Shown piece after piece: positions 48,016-58,526 of a DNA stretch of 64,000 nucleotides. A model generated the notes under the pieces. That model saw only the letters and a list, made by a program, of their open reading frames with translations, was not told the origin of the DNA and did not search any database. The DNA comes from Euclidia mi (lineage: Eukaryota > Arthropoda > Insecta > Lepidoptera > Erebidae). The stretch covers positions 14,705,326 to 14,769,325 of the forward strand of contig OX123182.2 in assembly GCA_944739405.2 (NCBI GenBank). The letters are read 5' to 3'. A program made the position numbers and the translations under genes. Every line of letters begins with the position of its first letter. Within the stretch, counting starts at the first letter, position 1.

Positions 48016-48281
48016 AACCGGTTGGCGCCGCGGGAGTGTAAGCGACTGCTACGCCGAAACTCGCGGGTTCGATTCCCGCTCAAGTCAAACATTTGTGTGC
48101 GTAAACTTGGATGTTTGTCTTATTCTGGGTGTTTCTATGTATAATATGTATGTATTTACAAAAGAAAGTATATAATATGTATGTTTATCCATTATCATTA
48201 TATAGTACCCATAGTACAAGGTTCTGCTAAGTTTGGGACTAGATGGTGTTGTGTGAATGTGGTAGAATATATAGAATATAT
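48016..48281 (+). mobile_element. tRNA-derived SINE, family S1, copy 3
   Basis: It has B box GGTTCGATTCC and A box TGGCGCCGCGG (one change from consensus) and the same body and tail as 16526-16792, ending GTGGTAGAATATATAGAATA. Confidence 0.87.
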
Positions 48282-48404
48282 AAAGGTTAAAATACTTTTT
48301 AAAAGCAGCACCACGCCAAATGGCAAGTCAGCTATTGTTGTTGCGTGTAAAATGTAGAATCCGCTGCATTCCGTCATATTTTAGGATAGATTTGCTTCAT
48401 GTTT

Positions 48405-48720
48405 TTTTTTTTATAGTAATACGCGGCAAACGAGCAGACGGATTGCCTGATGGTAAGTAATTTCGCCGCCCATGGACACATGCAACACCACAATAGTCAC
48501 AAGTGCGTTGCCGCCCCTTGGGGTTGGGAAAAGGGATAGGATAAGGAGTGGGATGAGGGAGAAGGAATAGGGGATAGGGCCTCCGGCACTCTCATCACCG
48601 AACGAAACGCAACAGTTTAGGTACTGTTACTTTACGTCGATTTTCTGTGAGAGGGTAGTACTTCCCCGGTCGAGCCGGCCCATTCATGCTGAAATCAGCA
48701 AGGCTCTACTACCGTAAAAA
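48405..48720 (+). repeat. CGCCGCCCATGG-type lepidopteran repeat, copy 2
   Basis: CTGATGGTAAGTAATTTCGC, CGCCGCCCATGGACACATGC and CACAAGTGCGTTGCCG are in the order I know from an abundant lepidopteran repeat. The copy at 31395-31640 is more diverged. Confidence 0.7.
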
Positions 48721-49069
48721 TCGAATCGATTGACAATCAAATCTACTATTAAACCTGCGCGTAGTATATTTTAAAATACTCGATGTTTCTACTTTATACA
48801 ACGATAACCGTTTCCTTGCTTGAGTTTAAAAATAGAACTGCCCAAGTATTTTTCACATATTTTCGAAGTCAATAAGTTAATGAAACTGGAGCTTTTACCA
48901 ATTTTCTTAAACTAAACTAATCACCCCAGAAGCAATTTTAGGCATGCCATTTTCGGTCCTAGCCTCATGTTTTCCATCCCGCCAAAATTCATTATAACGA
49001 TGACGCATCTAAAATGGTCAAGTTTACCGCTAGAGAAAACAAAGTTGCTACCAATGGCTGCTATTATAT
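48721..49069. other. No gene recognised
   Basis: AT-rich spacer next to the solo LTR. Confidence 0.5.
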
Positions 49070-49431
49070 TGTGACGTCACGTCGCGCCCCTGCGCCGCGA
49101 GCCTCGCTACGAGTGACGCACAGCAGTGGGCCGTTCCCTCGCGCCCCACCACGCCGGTCCTATAAATACAGGGGACACACGAGGCTTGGCCTTTTTTGCT
49201 CCGGCCAGAACCACCGAGTTGAGTACACCATCTGAAGACCTGTGAAGTGCCAACAACGTCGCCCACGCCCTGGATAATTGTCTCTTCTAATAATCGAATT
49301 ATAACGCGAGTTTAAACTTTCCTGGTGATATTTTTATTTATTTCCCGTAAGTCAACCTAATTATCTCTCTTTATTTGCTCGGCGAGTGATCGATCCCGGC
49401 TACCCCGTGGAAATCAATCACTCGTGCGACA
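49070..49431 (+). repeat. Solo LTR of the gypsy family, ATAT target duplication
   Basis: 362 bp from TGTGACGTCAC to CGTGCGACA, colinear with the LTR at 46050-46457 but in the other orientation. ATAT flanks it on both sides (49066-49069 and 49432-49435), the target size and sequence of many gypsy elements. The TATA box is at about 49161. No PBS or internal sequence follows, so the element was lost by LTR-LTR recombination. The frames crossing it are artefacts. Confidence 0.9.
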
Positions 49432-50528
49432 ATATGATGCCTGATCTCTTTTAAAAGTTTGCCCAAACTTCTGAGTATTCACCTCAGCCTTAACAAAGTT
49501 ACTGCAAAGAATAATTAAAGTTTCTTGGCCATTTCACGATTTATTGGCGAAGATATATTTTGATATCTTTGTAAAATATTGGTGGTCCTGATTACCTAGA
49601 TTAACTTCACTCTCGGGTAGATTAAGAACTGCATCTAAAAGCCCAAAATTATATAAAATACCTTTTACTTCTTGGGAGCTCTTTGTATCATAAAAAAGCT
49701 AATTCTAATTACGAATATTTCGGGTACGAGCTTATGCGGTGAACCAAGCGAATGTTAACGTAATAGTGTGGAAATTGAATTATCACCATACGCATACATT
49801 TATAAGACCGTTCTGGACGACAGTAAAGGTGAAAGTGGGACAAAGAGCGGTGCAGCAGACAAATGTATCATCATTGCGTCACCAACGCTGCGTTTATGAA
49901 GCCTTTTGCTGCTTAAACACTAAATAGCATCATCATTGGACTTTTCAATACACAATATATTCTCAACAATAATACTCAGTCATACTGACCTTCTTTTACG
50001 ATTTGCCTATTGTCTGTTATTACAAAAAAATGGGCAAAAATGCTACTACAAAATTATACAGTACCGCTTCAAGAAATAATCAAAGACGATTGCTACCGAA
50101 ATTGTGCACAGTGCAGAAATATTCGAAGACTTGCTTGAAAATCCAAATTTTCCGGTCTAGGTCTTGAGTGTGCAATTCTACAAAGAACAATGGCAAGTTC
50201 CCATACAACACATTATTTGAAATCGATTTGAAGTGTCTATGTATGAAAAAATGTTAAAAACAAAGGCGTTCTATTACTTAAACATAATCATCAAGAATTT
50301 TTATTTTAGGAGGCCGTGAAAAAAAGATATGAGCATTGTTTATATTTTAAGGTTATGTTAATAGAAAACAACTTTTTAACTACACAAATGCATTAAATAC
50401 ATTTAGATAAGGGGTGATGATGTGCAAAAAGCATTGATAGGATATACCTAGATCAGTGTCTAGACTTGATAAGTACCTAATATTAAAAAATCAAAGTTCC
50501 ATGACGAAATAGGGATGTAGACTATGTA
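49432..50528. other. No gene recognised
   Basis: AT-rich. The short frame at 49739-49927 lacks features. Confidence 0.5.
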
Positions 50529-51821
50529 CGAGGGTCAAACTGAAAGTTCTTAGAAAATCAAAAACTGATTACATTAGCCAGTTATTAGTTTTATTATATC
50601 TTTTCAAAATATTGTCCATTGACGTCAATACACCGCTGCATGCGATGGAACCACTGGGAAAAGCACTTTGCCCACTCGTCCTTAGGGGTCTCTTCAATGG
50701 CATCGCGATACGCAGCCACCGCTTCTTCAGCATTCATAAACCGCTTTCCTTTAAGTTTTTCTTTAATTTTTGGAAATAAATAAAAATCACAAGGCGCGAG
50801 GTCGGGGCTATACGGCGGGTGACCCAGTAATTCAACGTTTGATGTCGCCAAATAGTCGATCGTTCGCTTGGCGGTGTGCGACGAGGCGTTGTCGTGGTGA
50901 AGGAGGATCCTACTGCGAGGTCGTTTCTCTCGAACTTTTTCCAAGACAAGTGGCAAACAATTGGTAGTGTACCATTCTGCAGAAACTGTTTTTTGATCCT
51001 CTAACACAATTGTTGCGAAATGACCTATCCTTCCAAAGAACGAGGCCACCATTTTTTTTCCCGTACTTCGATCTCTCTTCACTTTAGTTGGCAACTCCTC
51101 GAAAGGAAACACCCACTGAGCAGATTGTCTTTTGGTTTCAGGATCATAACAGTAAATCGAGCTTTCGTCACCTGTTAGTATGTCGAACACAGCATTTGAG
51201 TCACCTCCGTTAAATCTTTCAATCATTTTACGGCACCAATCCACACGATGGAGTTTTTGAGCCTAAGTCAAATTATGAGGTATCCACCGGGCGCAAAGCT
51301 TCCTGACCGCTAAATGTTCGTGGAGGATTTTGTGCATTTGACTCATACCGATGCCTAAGCTTGTCCGAATCTGCTGATAGGTCACTCTTTTGTCAGTCTC
51401 TATCATACGCCGCACAACACAGATGTTATTTTCAGTCGTCGCCGTAGAAGGCCGTCCCTCACGTACATCATCAGTGAGATTAGTGCGACCACGTTTAAAC
51501 TCATTAAACCAGTTGTAAACAGTCGCACGAGATGGGGCTTCATCGTGAAAGGCCAATCGTAGTCTATCATAACTTTCTTGTTGACTTAAATGACATCGAA
51601 AGTCATAAAAAATCATTGCACGAAAATTTTCTCGTGTTAAATTCATGTTGACGTGACACAGACAATTTTCAATTTGCCGCCAAATCGTAAAACAAATGAC
51701 AAATGAATGAAATATATACTCAGTAATATTGGCAAAGAGTTCTATTTTCAAATTTTAGAATATTTTTTTTATTATATTGTTTATAAGTGGCCAGTTCTAA
51801 GAACTTTCAGTTTGACCCTCG
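50529..51821 (-). mobile_element. Nearly complete mariner transposon
   Basis: 1293 bp, flanked by TA on both sides (50527-50528 and 51822-51823). Inverted ends 50529-50555 and 51795-51821 (CGAGGGTCAAACTGAAAGTT...) match over 27 bp without mismatch. Size, target and transposase all fit mariner. The identical ends and the single coding lesion point to a recent insertion. Confidence 0.95.
50594..51646 (-). pseudogene. mariner transposase, one premature TAG
   Basis: Transposase cuts and pastes the element at TA sites. I place the start at the ATG at 51646 (MNLTRENFRA). The frame extending upstream to 51751 lacks family similarity. It would be 350 residues, the usual mariner length. The N-terminal part (residues 1-110) has paired helix-turn-helix regions for end binding (YDRLRLAF, SRATVYNWFNEF, GRPST). 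WIPHNLT at residues 121-127 corresponds to the WVPHEL motif. The catalytic triad is D160 (TGDES), D252 (HHDNASSHTA) and D287 (YSPDLAPCD), with 34 residues between the last two, hence DD34D. Codon 128, immediately after WIPHNLT, is TAG (51265-51263). Everything else is in frame, so one base change explains the loss. Confidence 0.95.
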
Positions 51822-51867
51822 TAGGATTTATGTAATCCTTTATCTTTCACAATTTTATTGAGTATTA

Positions 51868-52048
51868 GAGCCCCACCTCATTATGAGGCCATGGCGACGT
51901 CGCCAGCTACCGTACAATTTATATTGGAATGTATGGTACCTAACTCACTTGGCCACGGTTTGGCAGCCATAGGTACCTACATTTTAATATAAACTGTTTG
52001 AATAAGCAGCCGGCGACGTCGCCATGGCGTACAAGTGAGGCAGGGCTC
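51868..52048. mobile_element. MITE, TTA target duplication (PIF/Harbinger-like), family M3
   Basis: 181 bp. The ends GAGCCCCACCTCA and, complementary at the right, GAGCCCTGCCTCA continue as imperfect inverted repeats for about 37 bp. Each arm contains the palindrome GGCGACGTCGCC. TTA flanks both sides (51865-51867 and 52049-52051). A 3-bp TWA target suggests PIF/Harbinger. No coding part. It begins 46 bp from the mariner end. Confidence 0.8.
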
Positions 52049-52120
52049 TTAAGATTAGACGTAATGGCATGATGTTAGATCTCTTATAAATAGGTACAAG
52101 TCACTTGCTTTTATAAGGAA

Positions 52121-52311
52121 CTAGCTTTTGCCCGCGTGGAAGTCGAAAATTATTCCACAGGAACTCAATACCAGGATAAAAAGTATACTACATCCTATTC
52201 CAGGTTATGGTCTATCTGTGCGCCTAGTTTCACTCTAATCGGTTCAGTAGTTTTTTCGTGCGTAACAAACAGACAAACAAATAAACATCGCATTTATAAT
52301 ATTAGTAAGGA
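52121..52311 (-). mobile_element. Helitron-like short element (TCC...AGCTAG)
   Basis: On the minus strand it starts TCCTTACTAATATTATAAAT after A and ends GGGCAAAAGCTAG before T. The interior has GTTTGTTTGTTACG and CTACTGAACCGATT, a sequence order very common in Lepidoptera. The termini fit the TC...CTRR rule, but the family might instead be a retroposon tail. Confidence 0.65.
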
Positions 52312-53671
52312 TAAGGATATGGGAACTCTCTTAGTGTGCCACCAACAGGCGTGACAGCTGCAAATGAAATAAAGGAATGTTTTTGTAATAAAATACTTAC
52401 TCCATAACTGATAAAAAACAGACAATTTGTATTAGATTGCTTTAAAAGAGACATCAATAGACTTATAAAACTCTTTAGTAATAAAACACTGCAAAAGGAT
52501 TTATTATTTAATAAATACTAATTAAAGATGAATGGAACTGACGTGGTTCTATTTTCATTTGGATAATATTTATCATGTTCTGTTGTAGTTTGGTCGGGCT
52601 ATCTGGTAATATTTTGTCACTTTGCCTTCGTACTAATGAACATCCACACAGAAGGCACACATTTCTATGGCCTCGTGGACACGGTCCAGCTTATTCACCT
52701 TCATTAGCATCTTGCTGCAAACTCTGATTTACTCAATCCATAGTTCCCAACATGCTTCACAAACATAATCATCATCAGTTATCTAAAAATTAAGAAAAGC
52801 AATCATTACTACAGGCAAAGAAAACTCATCACACTACATCTAGATAGACTAATGTTACCGAATTTTGTAATATTTTAAACTGCTTTGAAAATTCACTGAA
52901 ACTTACTAACGCTAAATTGTATGTAAGTAAAATAATGTTTAACCTTACGATTTGTGGATAAACCCAGTTACAGAGCAAAGTACAAACTCTTGTGTTCTGA
53001 TCTAAGATGCGATATCGCCGGAGAGTATTGACGCAAATGTTACAATTCACGCACAATATGTGTGTAGGCCTGCTACTTCGCATCATAACAAAATCTTAAG
53101 GCACAATCGAAGTCCGTGTAGAAAAAGCTATAGGTCCAAATGTTTTGAGCGCAGGTAGTACGTAAGATAGCACAAGTCGTCGTATGGGGCAGCGAGTCAA
53201 GTCCAGGGGGTAAGCAAGAATCAAAAATAAGGATAATTCAACAAAAAACTGCGAAAACAACGAGAAGACTACCGAACAAGCTTTTCGGAAAGAAAAGAAC
53301 GTTGACAATGTCACAGACGATAGTTGGTGCCACGAGAAGATAGACTTTTTTGCACACACGCATTCAGGGTTTCACAACCTTTGTTTCTAACAGTTGTTTT
53401 TGAGATTTTATGCCTTAGTGAACTTTTATGCTTTTTGAACAGTAGTTTTTTTGTTTCAATGCTCAATTATGCTACTAAGTATTCGAATTTATATTATCTA
53501 TGACTTCTTGTCGTGACTAATTATTTTCTAATTTTAGAAAAATAAACATTTTTTATTTTGTGTTTGAGTATTTGAATTTCCCGGAAGTATTTTCATGAAT
53601 TTGCCTTTTTTTTAGTTTTTACACGTAAGTAATTCTGTAAATGCAAGACAACAAAAGAGAGACATGTAATT
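52312..53671. other. No gene recognised
   Basis: AT-rich. The frames at 52829-53086 and 53096-53359 (minus) have no domain. Confidence 0.5.
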
Positions 53672-55202
53672 CGCCGTCCCCGGAGAATAAAATGATAACT
53701 GCCATTGTCTTAGTTTTAGTGTTATGTCATTTTTGGGATCTGTGGGTGCTTATACATCTGCTTAATTTTTTTCCTAATTTTTATACAGTTATTTACGAAG
53801 CTACAAAATATTACAATAGTATTCAAAGATTTAAAACAAGTTTTAAATTACGAGAATAAAGTGTTAATATAGTATTATCAAAATTTATTCCCACTTGTTA
53901 GTATGACAAACAGTCATAGACTTATGTTCTCATTAAAAATATATGCGACTGGATAATGATAAATGCAGTTATCATTTTGTTCTCGTTCAAAACCATCCAG
54001 TCGCTCTGTATAAGACGTGTTTGTAATATTACTGTTATGGATTTGAAAAATAATAAGTGAAGAGTACAATATTTGATTCTGGTCAGGCTGTACGGAGAAT
54101 AAAATGATAATCGCCGTTAAACAACTTAGATGATGGCTAATTTTGACTAACCTTTTATTTTTGAAATAATATCTATATTTTGATAATAAGGCGTATTTCA
54201 CTAAAACATTTAGAATAAACAAAAAATAACCTTCTTTAAAAGCTTACAATCATCTGTCCTACGTCCAGTCTTTAAGGAGCAATCGACGAAAACATGTTTT
54301 TTATTTTTACCCGACTGCGCGACGCAAAGGAGGGTAATGTGTTTATCAGTCTATGTATGTATGTATGTATGTTTGTTTCTATGTGGCGTTCTAGAGACCA
54401 AATGCGTAGGCCGATTTTGATGATTCTTACGTCAATCGATTCGTCTTAACCTTGCGAGTGTCACTAAAGACATGACAGTAATCAAAATTCACCACAGCGA
54501 CAGCCAGACGCCATATTTTCAAAATGAAAAAAATTAAAGTCGATGAACTATGTCAAGTGGGGTGTCGTTAAATAGGTATTTTAAAATCATTTTTAGGTTT
54601 CTTTTATCATTTTTCATTTTAAATAATAGTTTAGGATATATAACGATTTAAAGATGTTTAACAAAAAAAAATTCTCGCTAATTTTCATACTTATTGATTT
54701 AAGATTTTATTTCAAGTATAAACGATATACAAACACTCGATTGCGAAATTTACCATCTTATAACGAAGTCAATGAATCGTAACTAAAAAGTATAAAATAA
54801 AAAAAAATAATTTAAAGAAAATCAAAAAACCCGACTGCATAAAAACTAATTTTAAAAAATACGTGAAAATATTAACTTAAATAAAAACTAAAAAGAAAGA
54901 AACAAGCCCAGAAGTTTAGAAGTAATATGCAGAACAGAACGACTCACAGTCGGGGCCCATTCAAATTTTACCAATCAAATCTTCCTAAGGGGCCCCGACT
55001 GTGAGTCGTTCTGTTCTGCATATTACTTCTAAACTTCTGGGCTTGTTTCTTTCTTTTTAGTTTTTATTTAAGTTAATATTTTCACGTATTTTTTAAAATT
55101 AGTTTTTATGCAGTCGGGTTTTTTGTTTTTCTTTAAATTATTTTTTTTTATTCCTGTAAAGTTGCATTTTTGTAGTTATCATTTTATTCTCCGGGGACGG
55201 CG
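53672..55202. mobile_element. 1.53-kb unit with 29-bp perfect terminal inverted repeats and large internal palindrome
   Basis: The ends 53672-53700 and 55174-55202 are perfect complements over 29 bp (CGCCGTCCCCGGAGAATAAA...). The submotif GAGAATAAAATGATAA recurs inside, at about 54093-54110, and inverted at about 53969-53986. From about 54297 there is a known-looking lepidopteran repeat start (ACCCGACTGCGCGACGCAAA) with a TATG microsatellite at 54351-54372. Its CCCGACTGC motif also marks the outer part of each palindrome arm. No protein is encoded: the frame at 53641-53859 is short and starts outside. I could not identify a target duplication. Either an outer non-autonomous DNA element holds a second one, or the whole is a foldback element. 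Confidence 0.75.
54796..55152. repeat. Near-perfect palindrome, 163-bp arms, 31-bp spacer
   Basis: Arms 54796-54958 and 54990-55152 are complementary over 163 bp with one mismatch that I found (an A/T difference near 55126). A transcript through it would form a long double-stranded hairpin. AT-rich arms end in a GC-rich inner part (ACTCACAGTCGGGGCCC). Near identity of the arms indicates recent origin or ongoing correction. Confidence 0.95.
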
Positions 55203-57480
55203 GTATGTCAATAATAGGGTGCAAACATGGTAAGTTATTGTAAAATATAAAAATACCACTAATGTATAATATTACAGACCACTAGCTAGTACATTACATT
55301 AAAATGTCTAGGCATAGAGATTTTACATTGTGTATGAATAAAAACGTCACAATGAACTTAAACAAAATCGTTATATAATAGTTTGCCATCTGCAATTCTG
55401 CACCCGTTTTTTCGAGATGCCGACCGTAAGACGAGCATTGCGGCACCAAAAATATTCTTAACATCCAAAAACTATGTTTTATCCTCTGATAAATGCCTAA
55501 GAATGAAAAAAAAATAATGGATTAACGTAAAATGTTGACATTCCAGGCGTCTGATATATTCCAGTACCGCAAAACACTGTTGGCAGCACATATATCGATA
55601 AAAACCCGATCAATTGACATATTACTTTGCAATGACAAGTATTTGTGTACCGTTGCGCTCATTGGATTTTAAATTATTTGTTTTTGACAGATCTGTCGCT
55701 ATGTTACTTAGTAGAAATTCTTTGTTTCAAAAAGTCTATGTTCTCGTGGCGCGGTCTATAGGGATCATAGACAAGGGCAAGGAATAGGGATACGACATTT
55801 TCACTTAGTGTTGTCATTTATCTTTCAATTGCCTACTGATACCTCATGATACCTCTAGTTAAATGATATCTCAGATCAAGTAAAGAAAAAATATTTATTT
55901 ATATCATAAATAAAATCTTCTTTTTATATAATATAATATAATACATAAAATATTTTTTTAACATTATCGTGATTTGATTCTAGATGTAGGTTAAAAAGAT
56001 TACTTACCTTTTTTCTATTAAACAAATACGATCGTTTCGTAAATGGTTTCTCTGAAAATGACATTTAACAAGCACCGGAAATGAATGTATTCAATAAATA
56101 GTTTATCAATTTAGATAATTTAACGTACGCTTTTATACTTGAAACTAAAAACGTACAAAATACGAAATAATTATATTAATTAGTTTTTCATAAGTTACGT
56201 TTATAGACGCTTCTAACACTTCACAGGTATAATCCTGCCATTGTTCTTTCAGACAGTGATTCTAGCTATCGGGCTATTATCTTTAATACAAAATAAAGAA
56301 CCCTGCACAAGACCAGATGCCCTGTTTTACGACTCTTCACAGCGCTGGCATCCTATAATTTGCAAAAGGATATTGGATAAAAACTTCCTTGTCTTACGAA
56401 AACGTAATTCTCGAAGTGTTTTGTTTTCCGCATCCCCGCATCGCTTTCCATTTGATTGCAATGATTTGCTCAATCCAATTTCAAATGTAATTTTGAAACT
56501 AAAATACAGTGATAGAATCTGAAGAAAATGGTGCGGATTCGATTTCGAGAGATTCGGTTCAATATCTCTTCTGTGAGTCCATACTTTCAGAAAAGAACGA
56601 CGGATGTTTAAATTTGTATGTTTATGTATTAGATATCCCAAAGGTCCGGTTTGAGTATTTTTTTTCGGTGGCTTTCTTGTACGATTAGAACTCGTTGACA
56701 TAATTTACAAGCCATTAATTCTTCTGATCGATCTGCTTGATATCCTACTCAGGTTGATAATGTTCAGGAAAATTTATTTTGGGCTTTTATTTTTTTCGTT
56801 TTTTAGTCTCGTTCATTTTTGTACGCCTCACTTAACCACCAGCATTAATCATGCTTAAAAGAATAATTTGTAAGCCCTTGAAACACCAAAAATTTCGTTT
56901 TCCTCTTGTAATTTTCATTTGCCTTGCGGAAATTCAAAGTTGTACCTTACGTTTTGAGAGTACAAAAGAGAAAACGTGAAACTGGGACATTTTGAGCTGT
57001 TGTCGCGTAAAATTGCATCTGGGTGTAGCTAAGAGCAGATATTTAATTTAATAAGGAAGGTATTACGAGTACCTATTATTTTTTCTGTTTACAACTGCAT
57101 AAAGAAATTCTAACTTAATCTTCTTGTGAAAACAGTGCTCAAATTGTTAAACAAACTTTTGTTGATATTATAATTTCAGAATGATGGTAAAGAACTGTTG
57201 AGCATAATGTTTTATTTTTTACGTTGTGTTAGGTTTCTAGGTTCTTTGATTATGATAGGGAATGCATAAAAATTAATACTTTGGAAGTACACATCAATTT
57301 GCAACATCCGTTAATGCAAGGTGTATTTTACATTTATTGGCCTTTAGACGTGAATTGTAAACTATCGCTTGCTTAGTGCCTGGAACAAAAAGCTGCCGTT
57401 TCCTGATGTACAATAGTCTATGAAGATCATTATGTGGAAGTCATTGCTCACAAATGTCCTGACACTGGTCTATTTATACC
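55203..57480. other. No gene recognised
   Basis: AT-rich. Opposed frames at 56241-56522 and 56327-56701 overlap and lack recognisable domains, so neither is supported. Confidence 0.45.
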
Positions 57481-57580
57481 ATAGAACAAAGCTAAATTGT
57501 AGTATCCTTTTCACATTGTTTGATTCATATACTTTCGTGTGCTATGTAAATAAAGGCTTTTCTTTCTTTCTTAAATAACT
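57481..57580 (+). repeat. Possible LINE 3' tail
   Basis: TGCTATGTAAATAAAGGCTTTTC then TTTC repeats, which resembles a LINE 3' end. No coding part. Confidence 0.35.
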
Positions 57581-58379
57581 AAAGGGATCCTCCATTTGAG
57601 AAAGTCACAAGGATTGTATAGATTCTGATATTCTATAAATAAACTAATGAGACGACGTGAACCTCTGGCCCCATACTAACGTCTGAAATGCGATTGGGAT
57701 AAATTGTATTAAAATAGTAAATGAACAATTTTCTAATTTGTACATACTTATAATGTAAGGCCATAGTAAACCATATAAAATCGTGTAATGTTTAAAAACA
57801 TATCAAAACCCGTTGTCACAGTATTTATAATTCCGAACTAAAAACCTCTCCTATCAACAGCATAAATGCAAGGGACGGTGTTTTGTTTATTCATAGATTG
57901 AATCAGATTGCGGGAAATCTCACAGCAAATTTGAATAATCGTCGCCTAATTTAGTAATTCCCAGTAAGCTTGAAACATTAAAAATTTGACTGAATTTGAG
58001 AAAGTACGTGCGTAACCGCCAAACTCGCTCTGCAGATAAAAGCAATACACGTCCCTAATCGCGGTCGAATCCATTACACCTGCCGTATTATCGCTTAAAA
58101 CAGAATATTTTACAGCTTTCACAGTTTTACAACGGTCGTATTTATGCAAATCCAAGACACATTTCACTACACGCCACTTTTAATGTTTTTCTACGGATCT
58201 TTATGCCTGGACCGTATTAAAATGTATGGCGAGACCATAAGAAGGGTCGGTGTATGTTTTGTTAAGCTGTCTACGGATGGAAATTAGTGGTTAGGTTGAA
58301 GGAAAATGTAAAGCCCATACATTGAATAGTAATCTCATCTGTTTTGCGAAGGGATTATGGAAAGCGACGACGGCTTACT
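57581..58379. other. No gene recognised
   Basis: AT-rich. The minus frame 57946-58167 has no domain. Confidence 0.5.
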
Positions 58380-58526
58380 ACGGCATTCAATATTCAAAAT
58401 ATAGATAGATCTGTAGATTTTAGATTCGTTTTTGACAGTTTTTGACATAAACTCCATACAAAATATGTCAAACACAAGTCGAAAATCTACAGATATATCT
58501 ATAGTTCGAATATTGAAAATGGCCGT
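58380..58526. mobile_element. Short foldback MITE, family M1, copy 2
   Basis: The left end ACGGCATTCAATATTCAAAA and the right end, read as complement, ACGGCCATTTTCAATATTCG pair over about 45 bp with a small bulge. The centre is TTTGACATA...TATGTCAAA, as in the copy at 14020-14156. It is better preserved than that copy. The reading frame at 58432-58629 starts inside it, and the similar frame at 13990-14205 crosses copy 1. Confidence 0.78.

Noticed and set aside
56241..56701. Opposed overlapping frames of 93 and 124 codons
   Set aside because: They cannot both be genes, and neither shows a domain or composition typical of protein.
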